DNA of 64,000 nucleotides from Streptomyces sp. CB02959. Its GTDB lineage: Bacteria > Actinomycetota > Actinomycetes > Streptomycetales > Streptomycetaceae. The position numbers and the translations under genes were made by a program. Each line of letters starts with the position of its first letter. Positions within the stretch are counted from its first letter, which is position 1. The DNA lies in assembly GCF_002803155.1 (NCBI RefSeq), contig NZ_NNBP01000034.1:1-64000 (forward strand), in the 5' to 3' direction. Positions 1-8,161 of the stretch are shown piece by piece. Below the pieces are notes generated by a model. It made no database searches. It was not told the DNA's origin and saw nothing but the letters and a program-made list of their open reading frames with translations.

Positions 1-20
1 GACCAGCCGAAGTCAGTAAC
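1..20. repeat. IS630-type terminal inverted repeat at the window edge
   Basis: The first 20 bases are the exact reverse complement of 21811-21830, the end of the IS630 element at 21812-22618. They follow the position where that element's transposase stop codon would lie, so an IS630 copy of the same family probably ends here and extends upstream of the window. Confidence 0.6.
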
Positions 21-182
21 GTCCGCCCGACCGATACCGCTTTCCTCAGAACCTCGCAGGGGGCAAGATTCGCACAGCCGCTATACGGGTCGATTGTTGA
101 CACCCTCACCACTGCCTGGGAGGACTTCGAAGTCCCCGCGCACGCCCACGGCGGACAGGTCACCCTGAACCTCTACGACCAC

Positions 183-510
183 TTGGCGTCGTACCTACCG
201 AAGCGACCCGGCGCCTACCTCCCCATCTCCTCCGACCGCTTCGGCCTGGAGGCCGGCGTCGACCGCCAGCTCGAGGACGCCGAAGACAGCCGAACCCGCC
301 TCGGCTGGGGTCCGTTCGCCAAGATCTACCGGGAGAAGGACACCTCCGCGTTCAAGAAGCGCAAGGTCACCAAGCCCCACGGCACCATCGACTGGGTTGT
401 CCTACGGCCCGAGTTCCGTCAGCTCCTCGCCGACCTCGCCCTCGGCGTGATCGACGGAGTCATCTTCTACGACCTCGACCGCCGCCCGCGGATCGACCTC
501 TCCAACCGAC
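183..510 (+). pseudogene. Serine recombinase N-terminal fragment
   Basis: The translation matches the start of a large serine recombinase (resolvase catalytic domain). It has a GAYLPISSD stretch, where intact members have AYLRISSD with the catalytic serine, then RLGW, a lysine-rich loop, and VIDGVIFYDLDR, the DAVxxxxLDRLxR segment. The match stops near base 507, where an IS630 transposase fragment begins on the other strand, so the rest of the catalytic domain and the whole DNA-binding part are missing. The frame has no stop codon back to base 1, and the 60 or so residues before the recombinase match were not recognised. A TTG at 183 is the nominal start. This is a dead integrase remnant, probably left by a mobile element. 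Confidence 0.6.
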
Positions 511-641
511 GTATCCAGCGCGAGCAACACCCGCGCCCGCCTGATCATCGACGCGCTACGGACTCCCGCCGTGGTCAACCGCACCAACGCCTGACGATCC
601 TCAGCACTCAAGGCAACCGGATACTTCTTCTGTGACGACAT
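507..641 (-). pseudogene. IS630 transposase N-terminal fragment
   Basis: Reading from ATG at 641, about 45 residues match the N-terminus of Streptomyces IS630 transposases: MSSQKKYPV, LSAEDRQALVRL, then RARVLLALD. The match ends abruptly at the recombinase fragment, and the frame then continues only as antisense. The catalytic DDE domain is absent, so it is a remnant. Confidence 0.6.
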
Positions 642-781
642 GGCACCCCCGCCCGGCCGAAGTGAAGCGACGAGGGGAGACTGCCCGACCGTCAACTCCA
701 CGAACCAGAGCCATACTTAGCCGCAACGATCTACTAGGCTGCATGTGCCGTATCACCCGTCCTCTCCCTCTCCCGCTCGGC

Positions 782-2443
782 CTATGTATTGGCGACCGTC
801 AGATCCTGGCTGATCTCCTCAAGGGAGCGCTGTTTGGTCTCCGGGCATCCCCAGGCGAACACCAGCGCCGCCAGCAGCAGGGGAACCGCACCGATCAGCG
901 CGGTGGTGGCGATGGAGGGGACGGTGGCAGCGGCGACGGTGAGGGCAAGGATGACGACGCCGCCTGCTTTGGTCATCGCGGCGGCCAGGCCGGTGCCTCG
1001 CGAGCGGAGCAGGGTCGGGTACACCTCGGCCGCGTAACCGGTCACCACGGCCGCCAGCGAACTGACCCCGGCCAGCGGCACCACCAGCAGTAGAGAGAGC
1101 AGCAGTTGCCGGTCGGCCAGTGCATCGCCGCCGACCACGAACCCCAGCAGGGGGACCACGGTGACCCCACTCACCGTGACGATGGTCTTGCGGCTTCCCC
1201 AGACTCCGTACATCCATGCCGTCAGCACGGTGAACGGCAGGCCCAGCAGGGCGGCATTGCGTACGACGTAGTTTGATTTACCCGTTGAGTAGCCGAGGTG
1301 TTGCAGGTTGGTCGGCACCCACTGCTGGAATCCGTAGGTCATCAGCCCGACGCCGATGCCGAGGATGGTGATCCCGACGGTTGATCCCAGCAGCGGACGG
1401 CGGAACAGCGTGCGGTAGCCGGCCTGCTTGAGAGGTAGGCGCGCCTCGGCCTCCTCCGGCTCGGTCTCCTGCACCGCGGCGCCATAGCGGGCCATGACGG
1501 CCTCGGCCTCCTCGGTCCGCCCACGGGCAAGCAGGAAGCGGGGCGACTCAGGGATCCAACGGTTCAGTGCGATGAAGATCAGCCCGGTCGGCAAGCCGAT
1601 CAGCCACAGGATGCGCCAGCTGTACGTGGGGATCAGCCATCCTGCCAGCCAGCTCGTGATGACGTACGCCCCGGCGATGTTTCCGCCAATGAGCACCATC
1701 AGCCAGCCCCGGTGCCGGGCCGGGATGGTCTCGGCTATCAGAGCAAAGGTGATTGGCAGCATGCCGCCCGCGCCGATGCCCATGAGCAGGCACATCACCA
1801 GGTTCCAGGTGAAGCCGGGCATGGCGCCGCAGATGCTGGTGGCGACGAAGATCATCCCGGCGAAGATGAGTGAGGCGCGGCGCCCGATCCGGTCGCCGAG
1901 CACGCCCCAGATCCACGAGCCGATGACGGTTCCGGTGATGCCGGCCAGCGGCAACCATGAGACTGGGATGGTTCCTTGCGGATTGGCGGGCGACTTCAGC
2001 CCGTATTCCTCGGCGAAGCCCGGAGCCACAAAAGCCAGCGAGGTCGGCTTCATCACGTCGATCGTCACCGCGATCACCAGGACGATGACCAGTGCGATAT
2101 GCGCGGGCCGAATCGGCGCATCGTCCATCGCCCGGACCTGGATGCGGCCCGATGAGCACTGGAGCTCCCTGCTGCGCCGGGGAACGAGCCCGTACAGCGA
2201 GGCGAGCAGCCCGCCGGCGATCAGCACCATGCCGGTGATCATCGCCGGGTCCGCCGGCATCCCGACGAGCTTGTAGCCCATGTCACTCGCGTGCAGGTAC
2301 ATCGGAAAATGCAGCAGCACCCCGGCGGTACAGGCCAGCGCGCCCGCCCAGAAGGCCACCGGATGTTCGAACTCTCGGCCGGTAGGTGCGCGACGCCCGG
2401 ACTGTCTGCCCGTCGAACCGGCGAACGCCGAGCCCTTCTTCAT
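782..2443 (-). CDS. MFS transporter with extra N-terminal membrane segments
   Basis: This is a predicted proton-coupled major facilitator superfamily permease of about 553 residues in the inner membrane. The sugar-transporter-like core shows the loop 2-3 signature GVLGDRIGRRAS and the PESPRFLLARGR motif after helix 6. Before the core, roughly residues 25-90 hold two extra hydrophobic segments (FWAGALACTAGVLL and ITGMVLIAGGLLASLY), so it is longer than a usual 400-480 residue MFS protein. The ATG at 2443 overlaps the TGA of the FAD oxidoreductase gene (ATGA), so the two are translationally coupled. The upstream in-frame ATG at 2515 lies inside that gene and is less likely. The substrate is unknown. 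Given the neighbouring oxidoreductase and the divergent decarboxylase, it may export an oxidised or decarboxylated amino-acid product or import its precursor. Confidence 0.8.
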   Translation of the reverse strand: MKKGSAFAGSTGRQSGRRAPTGREFEHPVAFWAGALACTAGVLLHFPMYLHASDMGYKLVGMPADPAMITGMVLIAGGLLASLYGLVPRRSRELQCSSGRIQVRAMDDAPIRPAHIALVIVLVIAVTIDVMKPTSLAFVAPGFAEEYGLKSPANPQGTIPVSWLPLAGITGTVIGSWIWGVLGDRIGRRASLIFAGMIFVATSICGAMPGFTWNLVMCLLMGIGAGGMLPITFALIAETIPARHRGWLMVLIGGNIAGAYVITSWLAGWLIPTYSWRILWLIGLPTGLIFIALNRWIPESPRFLLARGRTEEAEAVMARYGAAVQETEPEEAEARLPLKQAGYRTLFRRPLLGSTVGITILGIGVGLMTYGFQQWVPTNLQHLGYSTGKSNYVVRNAALLGLPFTVLTAWMYGVWGSRKTIVTVSGVTVVPLLGFVVGGDALADRQLLLSLLLVVPLAGVSSLAAVVTGYAAEVYPTLLRSRGTGLAAAMTKAGGVVILALTVAAATVPSIATTALIGAVPLLLAALVFAWGCPETKQRSLEEISQDLTVANT

Positions 2444-3993
2444 CGGACCCCTGCCGGCAACATCTCGGCGACTATGGCACGCACCGGCTCGTGGTACTTC
2501 TCCGGGTCGGTCCATTTGTTGTACGCATGTTCCGGCAGGTGTGTCACCGAGACCAGCTCGCCCGCGCGGTAGCGGCGCACGACCGGATGCATATAGAGGG
2601 ACTCATTCGCCGGATCGTCCTCCCACTCCCGGCCGGCTGCGATGTCGAACGGGTCGATCTCCGGGTATCCGGAGCCGTACTCCACATTGAAGATGAGGTA
2701 GTCCTGGCCCGCACCGAATTCGGGGCGGTGCGCGAGCTCGACGGGCACCTCTTCCCGCAGACGCGAGGTGCCGTCGTCATGCAGGACAAGGACGTCGCCG
2801 AGGAAACCGAACTGATTCCACAGTCCGGAGCTGCGGTTTATCCGCGCGAGCACGGCGTCCGCCACGGCGCTTGCGTCTGCCGGCAGGTCCTGGCCTGGCC
2901 AGGTAAGCCCCTCGTAGCGCTGCTCCAGGAAACGGTGCAACGCACGGGTGGAGTAGCGGAAGCCGTGCAGGACACTGCTCGTGTATTTCCTGCGGTCGAG
3001 TACTTGGGTGATGGTCCCGGCGAAGAACAGGTCGGGTACGGTTGTCGACTCCCACGCGGGAGTGATCTCCGCGAACCGGTCGTTGAGGGCGAGCCGCGGA
3101 CGGGCACTGTCGGTGAAGATTGTCGTGTCCATCTTGAAGCCGGTGCACACGATGACCCGGTCGTAGACATGGGTCATAACCTTGGGCCGCCGGAGATAGC
3201 GCTGGGTGACATGGAATTCGGCACCATGCCGCTCGATCCGGTCGATCGTCGCGTCCATCACGAGGTTCTGGGACTTGAGTTGGTAGGTGTCGAGGAAGTT
3301 GTTGTTCACTGCCCGCAGATCACCCGCGAAGTGGGTGCGCCAGGCGAAGGTCAGCGGCTTGGGGCCGAGGACATGGATGATGGCGGCGTGCGCGATGAGG
3401 TTGTCGGCTGTCTCGAAGGCCGAATTTCCCTTGCCGATGATGAGGACGCGCTGGTCGTTGAACTCATGCGGGTCCACCGACACGTCGTTGTAGGACTCCG
3501 CCAGTTCGATTCCTGGGATGTCCGGCACATAGGGCAGGGCGAGCCCGGTCGCGACCACGACCCGCCTGGCCTGGAACGTCGTGCCGTCCTGCGTGGACAC
3601 GTGGAAGTGGCCGTCGCGAGTGATCCCGGTGACGCGGATGCCGTACTGGATCCGGACCCCGGTCTGCGCCGCGAAGTCGGCGAAGTAGTCGACGAGCAGG
3701 TCCGCGTTCGGGAAGTATTCCTCGCTGTACCGGGTGAAGCGCAGCTCGGGGTCGTCACTGAGCAGTGAGTTCCAGTCCATACGCAGGTTGAGTTCGGAGT
3801 CACTCCAGCCCGTGTGCGGCTTGTTGATGGAGATCAACTGGCGGTGCCGGGGAAACCTCCGGAAGTAGGCTCCGGGCACGTCTTCGGCCTCAAGTACGAG
3901 GTAGTCGCGTCCGGTCTTCTCAAGGAAATACCCGAGTTGAAGACCAGCGGGTCCAGCGCCAATCACCAGGTAATCAATGGGTTCCGTCATCAT
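2440..3993 (-). CDS. FAD/NAD(P)-dependent oxidoreductase (flavin monooxygenase-like)
   Basis: The product is a cytoplasmic flavoprotein of about 517 residues. The N-terminal FAD-binding Rossmann motif is VIGAGPAGLQLGYFLEK. A second nucleotide-binding motif, VLIIGKGNSAFETA, lies near residue 185, and an ATG-type motif (VVVATGLALPYVPDIPG) sits between them. The overall plan resembles FOXRED2-like and flavin-containing monooxygenases, which use NADPH to oxidise amines or other nucleophiles. Two ATGs at 3993 and 3990 follow a GGAGAG ribosome-binding site; the longer form starting 4029 is unlikely. It is the first gene of a coupled pair with the MFS transporter and is divergent from a PLP decarboxylase, so the three may handle one amino-acid-derived amine. 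The exact substrate cannot be read from the sequence. Confidence 0.75.
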   Translation of the reverse strand: MMTEPIDYLVIGAGPAGLQLGYFLEKTGRDYLVLEAEDVPGAYFRRFPRHRQLISINKPHTGWSDSELNLRMDWNSLLSDDPELRFTRYSEEYFPNADLLVDYFADFAAQTGVRIQYGIRVTGITRDGHFHVSTQDGTTFQARRVVVATGLALPYVPDIPGIELAESYNDVSVDPHEFNDQRVLIIGKGNSAFETADNLIAHAAIIHVLGPKPLTFAWRTHFAGDLRAVNNNFLDTYQLKSQNLVMDATIDRIERHGAEFHVTQRYLRRPKVMTHVYDRVIVCTGFKMDTTIFTDSARPRLALNDRFAEITPAWESTTVPDLFFAGTITQVLDRRKYTSSVLHGFRYSTRALHRFLEQRYEGLTWPGQDLPADASAVADAVLARINRSSGLWNQFGFLGDVLVLHDDGTSRLREEVPVELAHRPEFGAGQDYLIFNVEYGSGYPEIDPFDIAAGREWEDDPANESLYMHPVVRRYRAGELVSVTHLPEHAYNKWTDPEKYHEPVRAIVAEMLPAGVR

Positions 3994-4291
3994 TCGCTCT
4001 CCGTCTGCGCTCGTCGGGGAGTCGCCCAAGGCGCGATCCGACCCGAAGGGGGTCTAACGTCACGGCAATTGGGCTGAAGGTGACCACGCGACTACCTAGG
4101 GTCAATGACTCTTGATGTCTAGGCCAATTGACCTCTCGGTCACCGCATGGACAGGCGTGATGCCGCCAACAGGTGTTGCTGTTGACTCCGGAATGAATGT
4201 ACTTGATATGGCGTCATGTGCGCAGAGGGGGGAACTCGGACTCTAAGCAAACCTCTGGACTACCTGCCGCTTTCGAGAGAAGTCCCGTAGG
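3994..4291. promoter_or_regulatory. Divergent promoter region with CAATTG motifs
   Basis: This 298-base gap separates the minus-strand oxidoreductase operon from the plus-strand decarboxylase gene, so it must carry both promoters. CAATTG occurs twice, at 4066-4071 and 4125-4130, in similar flanks (GGCAATTGGG and GGCCAATTGACC), and GGTCAATGACTC lies at about 4100. These could be operator half-sites for an unidentified regulator. No regulator gene lies adjacent, so this is only a suggestion. Confidence 0.3.
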
Positions 4292-5734
4292 GTGTTTTTC
4301 GTGAGCCTCCACTTCCCTCTGGAGCCGGACCGCGCAACCATGGCAGAGATGGGCGGTCTCGTTCTGGATCACGTCATGAAGTTCATAACGGAACTGACGG
4401 ATCGTCCGACAAGCAATCCCGTCGGGCCGGCGGCGACAGCCGACCTCGTAGCGGACTTTCTCGCAGCACCGCCGGAGCAGGCGGGCAACCTGGAGGAGCT
4501 GCTCGGCCGGCTCGGTCTTGCCGCGGATTGCGCGCTGGAGACCGCAGGTCCCGGCTACCTTGCCTATGTTCCAGGCGGTGGTCTCTACACCTCAGCGCTC
4601 GCCGAGTTCTACACCTTGGGCGTCAACCGCTACGGCAGCATGGCCTTCACCGCACCAGCGTTGGTTGCGCTGGAAGAGAGCGTGCTGCGGTGGATAGCCC
4701 AGGACGTCAGCGGCCTTCCGCCCGGGAGCAGCGGCCTGCTCACCACCGGCGGGTCCATGGCCAACTTCTCCGCCCTGGTGACCGCCCGCCACACCCATCT
4801 CGGTGAGGACTTCGGGGCCGGAACGGTCTATGTCACCCCGTTCGCAAATCACTCGCTGACAAAGGCGGCACGGCTGGCCGGAATCCGGGAGCGGAACATC
4901 CGCGTCGTGCCGTGCACCGACGACCTCCGGATGGATGTCGAGGCTGCGGCAGCCATGATCCGAAGTGATCGTGCCGCGGGACTGCGCCCCTTCCTGTTGA
5001 TCGGTTCAGCCGGCACCACCCACACCGGCACCGTCGATCCGCTTTCTGCCATGGCAAGCCTGGCTCAGCAGGAGAGTCTCTGGTTCCACGTGGATGCGGC
5101 GTACGGCGGGTTCTTCGGACTCACCGAGCGCGGACGGCGGCGACTTGCGGGAATGGAACAGGCCGACTCGGTGGCCCTGGACCCCCACAAGACGCTGTTC
5201 CTGCCATTCGGTACGGGCGCCCTCGTCGTCCGGGATCCGGCCAGGCTCTTCGCTGCACACGAGGGAACGGGTGACTACCTCCAAGACGTTGGCTCTTCCG
5301 ATGGCCTGCCAAATTACGCGCACCTGGGTCCTGAACTCACTCATGAGGTCCGCGGGCTGCGCGTATGGCTACCTCTGCACCTGCACGGTGTTTCTGCCTT
5401 CCGTTGTGCTTTGGACGAGAAGCTCGACCTCGCCGAGCAGGTTTACGACAAGCTGGCCTGCATCCCGTCAGTGGAACTGCCCTGGCGTCCGGATCTCAGT
5501 ACGGTGGTATTCCGGATCCGGCCACGCGACAGCAGTGCCACCGCCGTGGCCGAGGCGGACGAGGCGACCCGCCGGCTGCTCGACCGCGTCAACGCAACAG
5601 GGCGTGTGCTGCTGTCCAGCACCGTGGTGGAGGGCCGCCAGACCATTCGGATGTGCATCGTCATCCACCGCACGCACAGCGACCGGGTGGCCGAGGCTGT
5701 TGAGCTGATCATTGCGGAAGCGCTCAAGAACTGA
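4292..5734 (+). CDS. PLP-dependent amino-acid decarboxylase (group II)
   Basis: The 480-residue product is a group II pyridoxal-phosphate decarboxylase, the family of aromatic-L-amino-acid, glutamate and diaminobutyrate decarboxylases. Seen directly are the substrate-side segment PGYLAYVPGGG near residue 90, the PLP-phosphate loop TTGGSMANFSAL, HVDAAYGGFF near residue 267, whose Asp pairs with the pyridine nitrogen, and LDPHKTLF, whose Lys near residue 300 forms the Schiff base. It would release CO2 from an amino acid to give an amine in the cytoplasm. GTG at 4292 is the nominal start; GTG at 4301 or ATG at 4340 are alternatives. It is divergent from the FAD oxidoreductase and MFS pair, which suggests one small biosynthetic or detoxification unit. 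The amino-acid specificity is not determinable here. Confidence 0.8.
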   Translation: MFFVSLHFPLEPDRATMAEMGGLVLDHVMKFITELTDRPTSNPVGPAATADLVADFLAAPPEQAGNLEELLGRLGLAADCALETAGPGYLAYVPGGGLYTSALAEFYTLGVNRYGSMAFTAPALVALEESVLRWIAQDVSGLPPGSSGLLTTGGSMANFSALVTARHTHLGEDFGAGTVYVTPFANHSLTKAARLAGIRERNIRVVPCTDDLRMDVEAAAAMIRSDRAAGLRPFLLIGSAGTTHTGTVDPLSAMASLAQQESLWFHVDAAYGGFFGLTERGRRRLAGMEQADSVALDPHKTLFLPFGTGALVVRDPARLFAAHEGTGDYLQDVGSSDGLPNYAHLGPELTHEVRGLRVWLPLHLHGVSAFRCALDEKLDLAEQVYDKLACIPSVELPWRPDLSTVVFRIRPRDSSATAVAEADEATRRLLDRVNATGRVLLSSTVVEGRQTIRMCIVIHRTHSDRVAEAVELIIAEALKN

Positions 5735-5916
5735 CCAGCCGCTCAGCCCGGACCAGCACGCCGATCACGCCGATCACGCCGATCACGCCGATCACGCCGA
5801 CGAACATGACCAACCGTCCGATCGACTGCAAGACGGATTCGTTGCGCAGCACGTACAGCGTGGACACCTCCATGACGACGGCGAGCGCACCGAGTGCGGC
5901 CAGCCAGAAGAAACCT
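5724..5916 (-). pseudogene. C-terminal remnant of an unknown membrane protein with VIG repeats
   Basis: On the minus strand an open stretch of about 63 codons runs from a TGA near 5916 to a TGA at 5724, overlapping the end of the decarboxylase gene tail to tail. It encodes two hydrophobic segments, FFWLAALGALAVVMEV and VMFVGVIGVIGVIGV, then a charged end. The second segment comes from four perfect 9-bp tandem repeats at 5761-5796. No start with a ribosome-binding site is evident upstream, and the 5' side is blocked by a stop, so it looks like the tail of a degraded membrane-protein gene. A short protein starting at an internal ATG is the alternative. Confidence 0.35.
5761..5796. repeat. 9-bp tandem repeat, four copies
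   Basis: The unit CCGATCACG is repeated four times without interruption just downstream of the decarboxylase stop. On the minus strand it encodes repeated Val-Ile-Gly, so slippage within a membrane-protein coding sequence is the simplest explanation. Confidence 0.85.
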
Positions 5917-6202
5917 CATTGAGCTCGCTTCAACTTGAAGTTGCAGGTCATGGGGCTGGCGTGTGTCACGGTGCGATCAAGTCCGTCAATGCCCGCATCC
6001 GCACGGCCGTTCGGGCTCGCGGCCGCTCCCGCCCGAAGCCGCCGCGTTGAAATGCGTCTACCTCGCGGTGATGAGCCTGGACCCGCCCGGAAAGGGCCGC
6101 AAGCGGTGGACCAGCCGATCGTTCGGCTGTCCGGGCAGTACCACGCGACAAGTCGGACAACTGAACGTTGATCAGGATTAGAGATCGAAAGGACCAAAGA
6201 GC

Positions 6203-6442
6203 ATGTCGCGTATCGCCAGAACCCTCGTAGTTTCCGCAGCAACTGGGATGGCACTGATCGGCGCGGCCGGTATCGCCTTGGCTGACGCAGGGGCTGGCGG
6301 GGCTGCAACCAACTCCCCGGGCTACCTGTCCGGCAATGTACTCCAGGTGCCCATCAACGAGCCGATCACCATCTGTGGAAGCACTCTCAGCGCCCCCGGC
6401 CTCCTCAATCCTGCCTCCGGCAACACCTGCGCCAACAGCTAG
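6203..6442 (+). CDS. Short chaplin (hydrophobic aerial-hyphae surface protein)
   Basis: The 79-residue product has a Sec signal peptide (hydrophobic stretch LVVSAATGMALIGAAGIALA) and one chaplin domain. The domain shows SGNVLQVPINEPITICG, GLLNPASGN and a final C-AN, with the two conserved cysteines about 28 residues apart. Short chaplins are secreted, assemble into amyloid-like fibrils on aerial hyphae and spores, and lower surface tension during Streptomyces development. The start is supported by AAAGGA upstream of the ATG at 6203. It stands alone among unrelated and decayed genes, as is common for chp genes. The exact chaplin letter cannot be assigned. Confidence 0.9.
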   Translation: MSRIARTLVVSAATGMALIGAAGIALADAGAGGAATNSPGYLSGNVLQVPINEPITICGSTLSAPGLLNPASGNTCANS

Positions 6443-6663
6443 CGCCCACGGCAACCGTCGGCTGCGCCGTCACCGACAGCGCTGTGGCGGCCGGTGCGTC
6501 AGCCCGCAGGGTGCCGGCCTCGACGGCCGCGGTGCTGGCCGTTACCGACAGCCCGTGACCGAGTGGGTGCCGAAGGGTCCACCTCCGCGCTGATTGCCAG
6601 GGGGCAAGGTGGCGCCGACGGGCACGACGCCGAGAAGCTGTGAAGCCATTTTGAAGCACTTCG

Positions 6664-6775
6664 GGACTCTGTCGCCCGATTCGGCCGACCTGCCGAAACC
6701 GGCTGGCTGCGGTGGAGAACGTCCAGGTGACGGTGATCGAATCAGAGCTCAACGTGAAATCGGGCGACAGAGTCC
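6664..6775. mobile_element. 112-bp MITE-like element with 18-bp perfect inverted repeats
   Basis: GGACTCTGTCGCCCGATT at 6664-6681 is the exact reverse complement of 6758-6775. The element is flanked on both sides by TTCG (6660-6663 and 6776-6779), which looks like a 4-bp target duplication. It has no room for a transposase, so it would be mobilised in trans. It lies just downstream of an SDR gene fragment on the minus strand. Confidence 0.65.
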
Positions 6776-6812
6776 TTCGGGGTCCTGAACGACCCCGACG
6801 ACTCCTACGGAG

Positions 6813-6903
6813 CAGCGCGTGCCGTTGGGCGGAGAGGAAGCGGGCGGTGGCCGCACCGATGCCGGAACTGGCACCGGTGACGACGATCAGGGGCTTGGAC
6901 AGG
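6813..6903 (-). pseudogene. Short-chain dehydrogenase N-terminal fragment
   Basis: About 30 residues on the minus strand read SKPLIVVTGASSGIGAATAR, the TGxxxGIG cofactor-binding start of a classical SDR. The match fades after FLSAQRHALL, near the MITE at 6664-6775. The codon at the expected start is CTG rather than ATG. It is a broken gene, and its original function cannot be recovered. Confidence 0.55.
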
Positions 6904-7035
6904 TGATCCCTCGTGAGACGGGTGCAAGGAGTGTGCCGGTCTCCAGAAAACCACCCGGCAAAGGTGCCCAGCACTGGCAGCGGAGGGGGAGGGCGTACCC
7001 GGGGTCCGGTAGACCCCGCTTCCCGAGACAGGGAC

Positions 7036-7164
7036 AACCTCGGCCAATCGCCGCGCCATTGCTGCCTGGGGAACGCCCTCTTCGAACCGTTCGGCTGCCT
7101 GCAACCGCAGCTTCTGCCGCTGCAGACGTCCCTCCGGAGTCAGTCCCGCCTCCTCCACCGCCAC
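7036..7164 (-). pseudogene. IS630 transposase N-terminal fragment (second type)
   Basis: Reading from 7164, about 43 residues (GLTPEGRLQRQKLRLQAAE, then FEEGVPQAAMARRL) match the helix-turn-helix N-terminus of the IS630 subgroup also found at 21812-22618. The frame then loses similarity, and no DDE domain follows. Confidence 0.5.
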
Positions 7165-7217
7165 GGGACAGCACCACCGGACGGGCCGTCGACGACGAAA
7201 ATGAGGCTCAGCAGTGA

Positions 7218-8156
7218 CTATGGGCGGCCGAAGTGAGTGGGGTAGTAGCCGCTGCGCAGCGTGGCCGTCCGGACATTCACGCCCGGCTTTGGGGCCTCGA
7301 CGTACGTGCCGCCACCCAGGTAGATCGCAACGTGGTTAATGCCTGACGCCCGACCGCTGTTGGACCAGAAGATCAGGTCACCGCGGCGCAGCTGACCCGG
7401 GGTGATCCGGGTCGTGGCGGCGTACTGGTCGGCGGCCACGCGGGGCAACTGGATGCCGGCTCGCCGGTACGCCTGCTGCACCAGCCCGGAGCAGTCGAAG
7501 CTGTTGGGCCCGTTACCTCCCCAGACGTATGGTTTGCCGACCTGGGCAAGCGCATAGCCAATGGCAGTCTCGTGGCGGCTGTTCCCCGCTGCACGCGGCG
7601 GGGCTGGGGCAGTGCCGCGTCCTGTGCCGGTGTCATTGCCGTGCCCCTTGGTACGGGCTTTGTAGATGCTGTGGTGGCTGGTCCATCGCCACTGGCCCTT
7701 GGTGTTCTTGAACCAGTATCGCGATCCGTCCCATCCTTGCCGGATCCCGGGGGTACTGCCGGCTTCCTTCGGTGGTGCCTGTTTGCTGGCGCTTCCGGTG
7801 CGGGCTTTGTAGATGCTGTAGTGGCTGGTCCATCGCCACTCGCCGCTGTTGTTCTTGAACCAGTATCTCGTACCGTCCCACCCTGACTTGCTGGGTGCGG
7901 ACCGGGCGTTGGCGACTTCCGCACCAGGGCCAACGCTGACTACGCCAACTCCCGCGAGGCACGTGGCGGCTAGGAACGTCCGCCGTACGACGGGCCGTAT
8001 CCCGTTGTTGCCGGCCTTGGGCAGCCGGCGAGGCGAGGCACTCGCGACGACGCAGTGAGCGCATCGACAGTCGGCAGTCACCGAGGCTGCCTGCTGGTCA
8101 CTTCCCCGTCGAGCTTCCTCGAAGCGAATCAACGTCGAGTGGGCGGGTGTGGTCAT
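7218..8156 (-). CDS. Secreted NlpC/P60 cell-wall hydrolase with two WDG repeats
   Basis: The 312-residue product has a twin-arginine-like signal (VVRRTFLAATCLAGVGVVS at about residues 55-73). Two tandem modules follow at about 92-120 and 140-170, each reading GWDG-RYWFKN--G-WRWTSH-SIYKAR, then a basic linker and a C-terminal NlpC/P60 (C40) domain. The nucleophile lies in FDCSGLVQQAYRRAG, and a histidine lies in GINHVAIYLGGG. Such enzymes cleave D-gamma-Glu to diamino-acid bonds in peptidoglycan. The repeats are probably wall- or ligand-binding modules (inference). The start is preceded by GAGGAGAGG inside the end of the SPFH gene, only 5 bases away, so it is probably co-translated with it. 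Confidence 0.85.
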   Translation of the reverse strand: MTTPAHSTLIRFEEARRGSDQQAASVTADCRCAHCVVASASPRRLPKAGNNGIRPVVRRTFLAATCLAGVGVVSVGPGAEVANARSAPSKSGWDGTRYWFKNNSGEWRWTSHYSIYKARTGSASKQAPPKEAGSTPGIRQGWDGSRYWFKNTKGQWRWTSHHSIYKARTKGHGNDTGTGRGTAPAPPRAAGNSRHETAIGYALAQVGKPYVWGGNGPNSFDCSGLVQQAYRRAGIQLPRVAADQYAATTRITPGQLRRGDLIFWSNSGRASGINHVAIYLGGGTYVEAPKPGVNVRTATLRSGYYPTHFGRP

Positions 8157-8161
8157 GCGGA

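Noticed and set aside
5761..5796. Possible CRISPR or iteron array
   Set aside because: The unit is only 9 bp with no spacers and lies in a coding-like frame.
5712..6050. Plus-strand frame with repeated His-Ala-Asp (HADHADHAD) residues
   Set aside because: The repeat comes from the 9-bp tandem array. The minus-strand reading gives a coherent membrane protein, and the rest of this frame has no protein-like character.
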